Assembly (NCBI GenBank): GCA_019914945.1
Contig: CM034105.1
Span: 2,170,001-2,234,000, forward strand
Length of the DNA stretch: 64,000 bases
Origin: Typha latifolia
Taxonomy: Eukaryota > Streptophyta > Magnoliopsida > Poales > Typhaceae
Reading direction: 5' to 3'
Shown: positions 1 through 10,647 of the stretch, piece after piece
Position numbering within the stretch: position 1 is the stretch's first letter
Layout of the letters: every line of letters starts with the position of its first letter
Translations under genes and position numbers: made by a program
The notes under the pieces: generated by a model
What the model saw: the letters and a program-made list of their open reading frames with translations, nothing else
What the model was told of the DNA's origin: nothing
Databases searched by the model: none

Positions 1-11
1 GCTGTGACATA

Positions 12-48
<37 letters not shown>

Positions 49-1800
49 TTGGTTGTGTGCATGGGATGCTATATCGCTGCTTTAGCGTACCCTTTGCTGA
101 ATTCATGTGTAGTCACATGTTACGTAACAAAAGCCACCAACACCAAAAGGCAAAGCCATGCAGGAGTGCAAGCCCAACATCACATGGTCTCCATGCATTT
201 TTATTTTGAACGAGTTTGGTTGACTTAATATCGTCAACGTACGCTCTTCACTCTTTTCCTATGAAACAATTTATACCAGTGGTTTGAATTAGCCGCCGAA
301 GATATTTAAGATCTTCAATCATTTGGTTGGCCCTTGTTGGTTCTTTCCTTTTTCTAACAAAAGTTTGTAGATCGATTGACCGAATGGTGGCCGCTCTGCT
401 CGGGTCGGTCCGAGCATGCTTTAAAATGTTTGCTAATACATCAATTATACACATCCAATGATTTTGATCTTAATCTAACGGAGCCTTCTTACTAATTCAA
501 AGAAGCTTTTTCAACACAGAGTTAATCCCATATAATTAAGTTGGGTGAATCATTTAATGCGTGCTAACCCGTTAATCATATGCATCTCATAACTTTGATC
601 TTATTCTAATGAAAAATATATGGACCCGTAGGATTAAAATGACATGAATTGACCCAAAAGAGTAAGGCCCAGGTGGGCCAGGTCTACATGGAGAAAGTCT
701 TGGGCACCCTTATTTGAAGGCCCAACTCTAATTAGTAACTACTTAGTAGCAAACTATTTATCTTTCTTAGCTTCGTTTGCTTAGGTATTCTTAAATAAAG
801 CATATGTAGAAAATAGTTATAGTTATGGGTCTAAGTAAAATTATCTCTAAAAATATTATATTTTAAAATAAGAATGTAATAATTATATTTGATGTGGTAT
901 AAAATAAACAAAAAGATATTTTACTTTTTAGTATATTATAATAAATATATTTTGATTTGATATAAAATAGATTCATGAGCTATATATCAAGAAAAAAAAA
1001 TTAGTAATTGAATTAGTACATGATATAAGATGTAATTTTGATAAATAATATTTATATTTTAAAATAAAATTATTTTAAATATTTAATTATTATTTAAAAA
1101 TAAGGAAAAAAATTATTTATAAAATAAACGGAGCCAGCAAATCTACATGATATACTAATCTGGATATTCCATCAAAACATAGCAGGAATTTATGCAGCTT
1201 ATATCTCATATATTAATGTGAATAGAAGAAGGATGGAAGACGAGGAGGATTCTCTCTGACTCTCTCAAGAGGGTAAAACGTAAAAGCCATTGGTATTAGC
1301 GCCGACGAAGAGAATCTCGATGGGAACGAGAAAATAAAATAAAATAAAAGTAAAAAAATTCTTCCACCCTAACCTTATAGTCTCAGAGGACCATTACCAT
1401 AACCATCAGTAGGGCAAGATTGGATAAGTTCCCCTACTATTAGGAGTATTAATTACCTCTAATGGAGTTTAAAAAAAAGGTAAATTTTCTATCTACTTTA
1501 GAAAGTATCAGTAATAGGCAACAAGTAAGTAGCTTATCCAATATCCACTATTTAAGCGGATTAAATAGAACCCCAATTTGGTCGGTTTTGACCCATCTAT
1601 TTGAATCCATAACTCCATTCGATCGAACCCAAACCCCACTCTGGTTCATAATCTGTCGTATCCGAGACCGAGAAGGCGAGAACTCTCTAGAATCCAAAAC
1701 ACCGTTCTCAAGTCTCGCAATTCCTCCCCTTCCGCTCCTGGTCTCCTCCATTTCGCTCGCGTCCTCGCTGCTATCTGTGTCTCTCATTCGCTCGCTTCCA
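1..1800. other. Intergenic and 5' flank of SGT1
   Basis: No convincing gene is visible. A compound (AT)n/(CA)n microsatellite occupies about 12-48. The stretch from about 780 to 1130 is extremely AT-rich and low in complexity. From about 1640 to 1800 the sequence turns pyrimidine-rich, as in a plant 5' leader. An open frame runs into SGT1 from upstream (from 1462), but it encodes nothing recognisable before the ATG at 1801. Confidence 0.6.
12..48. repeat. Compound (AT)n-(CA)n microsatellite
   Basis: Perfect alternating AT for about 22 bases passes directly into alternating AC/CA for about 15 bases. It is a simple sequence repeat with no gene nearby. Confidence 0.95.
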
Positions 1801-4800
1801 ATGGCAACAGATCTGGAGAAGAAGGCGAAGGAAGCCTTCGTCGACGACAACTTCGAGCTCGCCGCCGATCTCTACACCCAAGCCCTCGACATCGATCCCA
1901 GGAACGCCGATCTCTACGCCGACCGCGCGCAGGCCAACATCAAGCTCGAGAACTATACCGGTTCGCTTTCTAGTATCCAATTGCGATGGGGTTCTTAATA
2001 ACTCTTCCTTGCTGTTCTTGTTTGTGTGTCGACCTCTGTGTTTGCTTGTAAATTTAGGCGTGTTTGATTTTTGTGGGTTTTTTGCATCGAGATGTCGCGT
2101 TGGTACTTGCGGTTGAGGCAATTTCTTTTTGGGGTTGCCAGTGAGATTATCTTATGTGTAGTAATGACAAGACTAGCGGATGTTTGACTAGGTAAAGACA
2201 TTAAGGATGCCGCTGGAATTTCTCGATTTTACCGTTTCATTTGCTCAAAGAACAACTCGTTCGGTAGGGTGCCATGCAATTTCTAATTTGCCTCCATTAG
2301 TTAGGTCGTTGAGAGGGAAAAGTTTTAATATTTTTGATAAGTGCAGCACCACTTAAAGATTGGAAAAGAAGCTGAAGGCATCCTAGTGAGCTTTGGAGTT
2401 AGTCGATCTCCAAACGACTAGATGGTACAGGATTGGTTGGGTGATACAGTCTGGATGGCTATTTTGGTTAAAAAAAGTGTTACAATGGAGGAAGGAAAAA
2501 TTGAAAAACAATTCTATTAGACATCACTGATATTTTGCTTTGATATTGTCATGATTCATTATATTAAAATTTTGGAACTAGTACTTATTGTGATACTATT
2601 TTTTCAAATATGGGCTGATTGTCTATCTTATGTCAATTTCATAGAAGCTGTTGCGGATGCAAACAGAGCAATCCAATTGGATCCTTCAATGACTAAAGCT
2701 TACTTGCGCAAAGGGTCAGTACTAGTACTTTCATGATAGTGTATTTATACTTAGATGTGATCGATGTTGAGTAGGCTTGACATTAGACATGATTATTTAT
2801 TAATTCAATAACTAGGAGCTGGACCAATCTATCTACCTTTATCATTATATCAACTACGACAAAAGAAAAAGTACATCTTTAGTTTCAATGTTTATCTCCT
2901 TATTATTTGTATTCAACTATTTATGATAATGTACAAACTTTACTTGAATATCATTGTTTCAGATTTGTGCTGCAATAGTTGAATGCTGCTTCTTGCTTCA
3001 AATGTAGTAGTTCTGAAAAGGAAAGAAAACGTGATCATATTTCGTGTCGATGCATGAGAGTGTCAAAAATTCTTCTTATGTGCACTCCAGATTTTTTTTC
3101 CCTGATTTGGAAGGCATGCTCATTTAGCCTTCCAGGAGCCTAACTGATTCCTATTTTAATAATTGAGATTCAGATTCATCGCAACGAGCAGAGAAAGCTG
3201 GTTGTCATATTTGTTTGCATGTGTGGATTCCATGTGTCATATGGCCATATTACTGGTGGTCTCAGTTGCATTGCTCTAATGTCAAGATACGAAGCAATAT
3301 TGGATGCAAAGTGACTCCTACATTATAGCTTCCATATGTCATAAAGTTTTTCCTTTTTTCCTGTGTAACTGAGGGAAGGCATTCATTTATCCTGATGCAA
3401 CGAAATGCTAATAATACGACAAACCATACCTTATAGAACCATGAATAATACGACAAAAGTCATAAAATGCTAATATACAGAAACAAGAAGGCATTCCTGT
3501 TCAATAAGTGTATTTGAGTAAATACTGGTCAAAAGCTGTCAAAGAGGACATATTGATTAGAAGCAAAAAATGGTGCTTAAGGTGTAGGTTGTACATCTGG
3601 GATTTAATGACATGCAGGTGTAGCCACAGCATTCCTCAATTAATAACTTCGCAATCTGATTATTCCAAAATATTGAATCTCTTAACTCATTTATGATATT
3701 TTCACTATTAACTTTCTACTATCAAACACGTGAAGCAGTCGTCTTACATATTCAGCAAGCTTTGGAACTTTATGGTAATCAACTAATCATATGCCTAAAT
3801 ATGCATGATTTACCTCTAAAGTTAATGTGGTCTGGTATTTGAAGCATACCTATTAATGTTAGAACTCATAAGTTAGAATCTCTACGATTCCTACGTTGTC
3901 TTGATAAGGTTCATTCATAATTAGTTACACATGATTCTCTCCCTGTGATCTATATCCTAGACCTACCTTTTATTTCCACCTTTTTTGGGATAACTTTTTT
4001 CTTCCAAATATAATTGGTAATGATTGCCATTAAAGACGTAAAGCTCATTATTTCTGTATGAAGTTTCTGGATCCTCTTCTGTTTCCCTTATTAGTATTGT
4101 TGTTATAAAAGCATGTTAGGAGAATTCAGCAGCACATTATGGTGCTTATCTTATTCAAACACTTATATATGATGATATTGTTCTTATTTCGGCAGCATAT
4201 TATGGTGGTTATCTTATTTCAAACACTTCTATATTATGAGGCATATATGAAGCCCCTTTTCATTGCCCTTGATTTATTTGCAGTATTGAGTGGAGATAAT
4301 TACTTGATTCCCTCATCACTGGAAGATTGTTCAGTACATACATATTTTGATGGTAATTGTTTGTTGTGACTTCCTGCCGATGCATAGTATAGGTGCTGTT
4401 TGTATTATAGTTTTTTATTCAGTACACTTGTAATACGTTACATGGATTTATAGATGCTTATGCTTGCTTTTTGGGAAATTGATTTAGTTTTTATCTTGTA
4501 CGCTTATTAAATGCAATTGGCCAGTCACAAATATTATGTTTCAGGATGGTATTGAATAGCACATAAACTTCCTCTGAACTTCAATACATCTGATGCTTAA
4601 GTTGTTTCTATAGGACTGCTTGTATGAAGCTAGAAGAGTATCAGACTGCAAAGACAGCTCTTGAAGCGGGTCTTGCATTGGCACCAGGAGAGTCAAGATT
4701 TACCAGATTGATAAGAGAATGTGATGAGCGCATTGCAGGTATTTTAGTGCTCATATTAATTCTTCTTAGTCTTCTTAAACCCAAATGCTACCTCATATGC

Positions 4801-7800
4801 CTCAGTTATAAAATGAAATGGCAATGAAGAAGTTCTCACAGCAATGCCTTTTGATTTTCAAAAAGAAACTGTAGTAATGAAATATTTGCATGTATCCTGA
4901 TACATGAGTACTGAGTACATTGCAACATTATTGAACAAGCATCTTCTGCTTGCTTTTTTTTTTTTCACAGAGGAAACTATTAACTTGTCAAAGAGACCTC
5001 TGCCAACTCCACCTAGTACTGTATCTCCACCAAACTTAACTACTGAAAATGTGAAGGATTCTCGGTCACAAAATATTGTACCCCTTCAATCTGCAGTAAC
5101 AACAAGCAAACCAAAATTCAGGTAATTTCTGATCTCTAAACATTACAGACCGTATAAGTTTATAATTTATTTCACTTGGTACAAACAATTATTCATTATT
5201 GTGTAATTTTTTTTTATTCATGCAACTGCTCACTGAAGTTTGGAACTATGGATTGGAGTTCTTTATAAAAAAAATTCTGAGTGCATCTCTTGCATGCATA
5301 TACGATTATTGTAAAAAATGATTGGAGCATGATACTGGGTGGAGTACGATCCTTACAAGCTTAGATATCTAATTTGCACTTCTTTTCTAAGTATGAAAGT
5401 GTATTGACTGCTAACTCAAAAAATTCAGGAATAATGTTTCATCCAATATGGGGCATACTCTAAGGAGAAATGTGTCATCTAACTTACTTTAGATGTCTAT
5501 TCAGCTAGTTGATTCTGAAAAAAAGAATTACAAGTTAGAAATTTACTTGTTGACTAAGAAGTGCCTATTCTAGATATCTTACAATTTACAGGACAGCTGG
5601 ACAGGTAGGCTATGCTAATTTGCCCAATCACTTCTAATTGCACATCTGGAATTTCAAGTACATAAAGGCACTGATTTCTACTCATACCATTAGTTTTCTT
5701 ATAGTTTTTTCTTTTTTTCCATACAGGCATGATTTCTATAATTCTGTCACAGATGTTGTTTTGACCATTTTCGCTAAGGGTATCCCAGCAAAGGATGTGT
5801 CTATTGAATTTGGTGAACAAATAGTATGCTCTCGATGAGCTATTTTTTATCTTTATTTTCAGGCTGACGTGATCTTTTCCTTTCACAAAGTCATTATTAT
5901 GTTGATGTGATGATCTTTTTCATCTTTTCAGTTGAGCGTTGCCATAGATATCCCTGGGGGCGAAAAATATCATTTTCAACCACGTTTATTTGGAAAGGTA
6001 CTGAACTTTTTGAGAATTCTTTTATGCGAAGATCTTGATTGACATTAAAATATTTTTTTTGACAAAAGATTGACATTAAAATATTAAATGTCAAGAGGAT
6101 AAGTAGTTCTTTGTTTCCCTCTTTCCTTTTTTGGCTCCTTGGAGATGTGCATTTTTCTTCTTTGATATGAAGCACCTTTCTAATAAAATCTTCAGAATGA
6201 AAGGAACTTTTTTGTGTATGGTTCTATCTTTTGCAAACTAATTTCTTTTATGTTTATTTCTAGATTCTCACTGATGTTCATTGTGATGTATCAAATGTCT
6301 ACATGCTGGCATTATTTCCATTCTGTGTGATGGTTGCAACTTATAACTATTATTTCCGCCTCGTGTTGTTTGTCTGGTTATTGTTATTGTTATTGTTATT
6401 TTATTACTTCTATCACTACTAATACTAGTAGTATTTTCAATTGTTCTTGTTATTGTTTTAATCAACAAATTTACTAGTTGACATGAATAACCAAAAGTCC
6501 GGGATTTTTAGGGGCATCATCAGTGTCATACTTAATATGTTCGGTTTCTGCCTTATGCCTGACCACTGGTCAGAATGTTCATTTGTTTAGTTTGTTCATA
6601 ATCACATGCAAATCAAGCTTATGAAAATTGAAACCATTCGATGAGCACATTTAATAATTGCTGTTGAAGCTCTAAAGTGCGCATATATATCTAAGGTGCA
6701 CTTTTTCTTGTTTTAACCTTTTGCTGGAGACCGTCATTTTCTTTTTCATAAATATGATGGTTTTTCTTTGTTGAACACCTCTACCAGATTCTGTGCCTTC
6801 TGAAGATTAACCAGCTGCATTTCCATTCTAAATTCAGTTACTGGATTTTGTCTGGAAAAGCATGATCTAGTTTCAAACGCCTTCCATTCTTTGTGGTTTC
6901 CGTTTTGGCCCTAATATAATGTGGTTTCCTTTTTTCCTTGCTTTTGTTCGGAAACAAATAGATTATACCAGAGAAATGCAGATATGAAGTTTTGCCTTCA
7001 AAAATTGAAATCCGTCTTGCGAAAGCTGAAGCTACTACATGGACATATTTGGAATTTAGTGACAAGAAATCTGTTCCTCAAAAGATAACTAACATACCAG
7101 GTAGTTTTTGTATCTTTGTTTTGCTTTGTTCTGGTTTGAGTTATTTTTTAGGGTCATTTAGAAATTTATAGTTATATGATAATTTCTTATAGTTTTATTT
7201 ATCATGAAATTGTTTTCTATATGTGCTTGTGTAAATACTTTGTTTTCTTATTGTTTTCTATATGTGCTTGTGCAGCTCGACAGTCTCAAAGACCATCCTA
7301 CCCCTCTTCGAAAACTAAAGTTGATTGGGACAAGCTAGAGGCTGAAGTAAAAAGGGAGGTGGGTGATAACATGTGGATCTGATTGTTTATGTATCTTCTT
7401 TGTGGACATGCAACAACTTGGCTTCTGTATTCCTATGCATCCTAGCATAATTACACAGATTTTACTGCCTTAAGTCTCTCTTTATTGTTGCTCTCTCCCA
7501 GGAGAAAGAGGAGAAGCTGGACGGTGATGCTGCATTGAACAAAATGTTCCGGGATATATATCAAGATGCTGATGAGGACACTAGACGAGCAATGAGCAAA
7601 TCCTTTGTATGTCGTGACTTCATTATACAATTTTGGTTTGCCTATAGAAAGCTACTCACTGAGAGTGCTGATTACAGCATCAATTCCAACTTTCCTCCTT
7701 TTGGGATACCATTAGTTATTTGAAGTGTAGCCTCATAACAAACAAGTCAGCACCGAGAGGACTATGTTCAGTCTCATGCTTTCATTACTATCCTATATGC

Positions 7801-7997
7801 TGCTCAGTTTCGGTTCTTACGACGAAATCTGGTCAAAATACTGCCTGTCAAGTTACATGCTCTAATTTCTTTTCTGCACTTTTCTGCAGATTGAGTCAAA
7901 TGGGACCGTATTGTCGACCAACTGGAAAGATGTGGGTTCAAAGAAGGTGGAGGGGAGTCCGCCTCAGGGTATGGAGATGAAGAAATGGGAGTATTGA
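1801..7997 (+). CDS. SGT1: SGT1 co-chaperone (TPR-CS-SGS protein)
   Basis: This encodes the HSP90/SKP1-associated co-chaperone that stabilises NLR immune receptors and works with SCF ubiquitin ligases in cytosol and nucleus (family knowledge). Exons: 1801-1960, 2645-2714, 4614-4738, 4971-5121, 5727-5823, 5932-5997, 6962-7100, 7276-7358, 7502-7606, 7890-7997. They join in frame to 367 aa, the normal family length. Residues about 1-110 are the TPR domain ([18 protein letters not shown], then [14 protein letters not shown] and [16 protein letters not shown]). A variable linker lies in exon 4. The CS domain starts at about residue 169 ([20 protein letters not shown], then [20 protein letters not shown]). 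The C-terminal SGS domain includes [18 protein letters not shown] and ends in KKWEY. The ATG at 1801 gives the canonical N-terminus. All introns are GT-AG. I see no damage, and the gene looks functional. Confidence 0.95.
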
Positions 7998-9105
7998 CCC
8001 ATTCTAGTCAGTTGTAATCTGTCAATTTTGTTTGTTGGACTTGGTTTCGCATTTAATCTCATTGGGGCTGTAATAATTGTATATTTCCTTCTATGAATTA
8101 GAATTTTCATTTAACTAAAGTAAGTTGTGATTTCCAGCATATTCCTTGTTAAATAGAATTTTTATCCCCCTCTGATTTAATTTTATTGACCTCTTGTTTT
8201 CCCATCTCTTTGTACTTCTTTGTTGGGTCTTAATTTCTGTCTGTTTACTGTAAGACATTCCATTATTGGTGCCCCAGCGAGACGTTTCTCCTTTATATCG
8301 GTCATCCACAATAGTAGTTTTCTAGCTTTTGTGGTTAATGAGTATCTGACACTACCGATCAAAATCAAAATACATACTCGTCAATACCTGATCAAAAATA
8401 CATACCGGCGATCATGCACCTTTAATAAATTTTAATCGCATCTCATAGGGATTATTTTGCATTTACACGGGGAAATACATACTCGTCAATACCCATCTAG
8501 TCACATGTTAGTAAAATCTCACATTTGATTAAAAGTTACCAAAGTGTTGCCTTGAGAGTATATTAAGGTATAAAGATTATAGGACTAGGATTTTAATCAA
8601 TTCGGTCTCACCCAGGTACTTGGTAGATTTGAGTTTAGATCCATTTAACTTTCTCGATTCACATCAGATCATCAATTTGAATCAAACAAATATCCAACTA
8701 CACCCGGGAATTTTGAATCCATTCAAGTTCCACTTCCATTCGGATCACAACAATCAGCGCATGGCCGCCCAATTGGTCCAGTCGACCATAGTCGTACCGA
8801 ACCCGTTACCCATCGCCGACTCCGAATGCGAATCCGGAAGGACCGTAACCAACTCGAAGTTTCCCTCATCACGCGTTATCTTTTGATCTTTATTAACGTG
8901 TCACAAGGCCGGCCGTCCTTCGACTTCGACTGGGAAAAGGAATTTGTTAATTGTTACAAATTCTCTACCCTTCTCGCCCACAATGCCATTCCCTCTTTGT
9001 CTTGCTTCCCCTCGATTACTATCCTGACCCCCTCTTTGTCTTGCTTCCCCTCGATTACTATCCTGACCCTAATTTCGATCTCGATCTTTCCCATCCATCT
9101 CCACC
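7998..9105. other. Intergenic between SGT1 and ES2
   Basis: The SGT1 3' UTR probably lies in the first 150 bases. Further on, the 19-base string atacatactcgtcaatacc occurs at 8370-8388 and again at 8475-8493, a short dispersed direct repeat of unknown origin. The last 100 bases hold the 39 bp tandem duplication described separately and probably the ES2 5' leader. No gene is recognised. Confidence 0.55.
8991..9068. repeat. Perfect 39 bp tandem duplication upstream of ES2
   Basis: Copies 8991-9029 and 9030-9068 are identical and abut without a spacer. They are pyrimidine-rich (start CCCTCTTTGTCTTGC) and end 37 bases before the ES2 ATG, so they probably lie in its 5' UTR or core promoter. Confidence 0.95.
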
Positions 9106-10647
9106 ATGCTTCTCTCTCCGGGTCACTCTCCCCGCCAAATCTCCCCTCCCAACCAAACCCTAACCCTAGACGCTTCTCCGGCCTCCGGCGGCGTCGCTGC
9201 CTCATCTTCCTCCTCCGGTGTCTCTCGGAAGCGCCGCGCCGCCGTGCTCGACGAGGACACGTACGTGGCCGCGATCGAGAAGATCATCGAGCGTGACTTC
9301 TTCCCCGACATTCCCAAGCTTCGCGACCGCCTCGATTGGCTGGAAGCCGTCCGATCCGCGGACCCTGTCCTAATCCGCGACACCCAGCTCAAGATCCTCG
9401 AACGCCGCGCCGCCGCCGGCAAAACCCCATCCGCCTCTGCCACCGGAGATCGCCGCTCCTTGACCCGCACCCCCGGCACCTCCTTCTTTCCATCCTTCTC
9501 CGCCACGCCCTTAGGATCCGACAAGACCCCCTCCGCCGCTGGTCAAACGGCTGCTGCGGCGGCGGCTGATGACCCCTCGGTCGACGTGGACGTCAACGTC
9601 TCACTCGATGATTTTTTGAGAAGGTACACGAGCGAGGACAACGACAGCTTCTCCAATATCCTGGAGAAGGTCAATCGGAAAAGGAGGGAGCGGTACGCCC
9701 ACCTATTGGAAGGCGAAAAGGAGCAACCTTTAAAATCCTTGGACGACGCGAAACGTGACCGGATCACCGACGGTTATGGCACATCGGGGCAGCCGGCGAG
9801 CACGTTGGAGGCATGGAAGTACACTGCGAAGAATCTGTTGATGTATAATCCTTCCGACGAGGGGGAGGCGCCGCTGACCGAGGCTGAGAGGGCAGAACGG
9901 CTTAAAGGATTGACGAAGGAGATCAATCGGTCCAACACCCGGTTTAGCAGCAAATCGGTGGCGGATGCAAAGCCAACTAAGGAAGAAGAGGCAATTGCAA
10001 TACTCTACACTCCGGTTGCTGGCACCACACCGGCTGGTGCTGCTTGGCCTTTTGCAGATCGTGATGCAGAGAAGTCAAAAAAGTACGACCTGGAGGACTT
10101 AAGAAAGACGCCGAATCTCTTCTATGTGGAATCTGATAAGAAACCAGACAATGGGTATAGCTTCGTGAGGACGCCATCCCCAGCCCCTGGTGTTGACGAG
10201 TCGCCATTTATGACCTGGGGAGAGATAGAGGGGACACCATTGAGATTGGATCTGGAGGACACACCAATAGGCGTGGGCGGAAGCAGTGATGGACCGCACT
10301 TTAGGATCCCGTTGCCTCCTTCTCGGGATGTGAAGGCCCACTCATTGTCGAGGGAAGCTGCCCGGAAGATAAGGGAGAGGTCTAAGATGTTTCAGAAGCC
10401 TCCTCTGCCATCGCCAGCTAGAGGTGGTAGCGCAAGCCCAAGCATGCGGACCCTTTCCCCTGCTGCGCAGAAGTTTGTGAGGAATGCCATTGCAAAGACA
10501 TCACGCACGGTTGATGAGACTCTTCGTGCAAGCTATCGTGGTGCGAGCCCATTGAGCACTCCAAAAGAGCGGTCAAGGTTTTCGAGAGATAGGAGCTTGG
10601 GGTCAAGATCTCCTTCAGCAAGGCAGGGATCAACTCCTCCCTGGTGA
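9106..10647 (+). CDS. ESS2: Splicing factor ESS-2 / DGCR14 homologue (nuclear protein Es2 family)
   Basis: A single uninterrupted 513-codon frame. The Es2 family is nuclear and associates with spliceosomes to promote accurate pre-mRNA splicing (family knowledge). Recognisable blocks: RKRRAAVLDEDTYVAAIEKI and ERDFFPDIPKLRDRLDWLEA near residues 40-80; a serine/alanine-rich low-complexity region; SLDDFLRRYTSEDNDSFSNI at about 165-185; ASTLEAWKYTAKNLLMYNP at about 225-245; the signature RTPSPAPGVDESPFMTWGEI followed by EGTPLRLD at about 355-385; and a helical EAARKIRERSKMFQKP before a basic Ser/Arg-rich tail. The start MLLSPGHSP is the first ATG and fits the family. A telomere-repeat-like string (AAACCCTAACCCTAG, 9155-9169) lies inside the coding start. 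The gene has no intron, unlike most genes around it. Confidence 0.93.
   Translation: MLLSPGHSPRQISPPNQTLTLDASPASGGVAASSSSSGVSRKRRAAVLDEDTYVAAIEKIIERDFFPDIPKLRDRLDWLEAVRSADPVLIRDTQLKILERRAAAGKTPSASATGDRRSLTRTPGTSFFPSFSATPLGSDKTPSAAGQTAAAAAADDPSVDVDVNVSLDDFLRRYTSEDNDSFSNILEKVNRKRRERYAHLLEGEKEQPLKSLDDAKRDRITDGYGTSGQPASTLEAWKYTAKNLLMYNPSDEGEAPLTEAERAERLKGLTKEINRSNTRFSSKSVADAKPTKEEEAIAILYTPVAGTTPAGAAWPFADRDAEKSKKYDLEDLRKTPNLFYVESDKKPDNGYSFVRTPSPAPGVDESPFMTWGEIEGTPLRLDLEDTPIGVGGSSDGPHFRIPLPPSRDVKAHSLSREAARKIRERSKMFQKPPLPSPARGGSASPSMRTLSPAAQKFVRNAIAKTSRTVDETLRASYRGASPLSTPKERSRFSRDRSLGSRSPSARQGSTPPW

Noticed and set aside
1462..1800. In-frame extension of SGT1 upstream of its ATG
   Set aside because: The frame is open but codes no sequence known from SGT1. 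The ATG at 1801 gives the standard [13 protein letters not shown] start.
9155..9169. Telomere-like AAACCCTAACCCTAG as a telomere remnant
   Set aside because: There are only about two units, inside a coding exon. This is a telo-box-like string, not an interstitial telomere array.
8826..9569. Other open frames overlapping the ES2 start
   Set aside because: They are Arg/Pro/Ser-rich alternative frames of GC-rich coding DNA and of the 39 bp duplication; none resembles a known protein.
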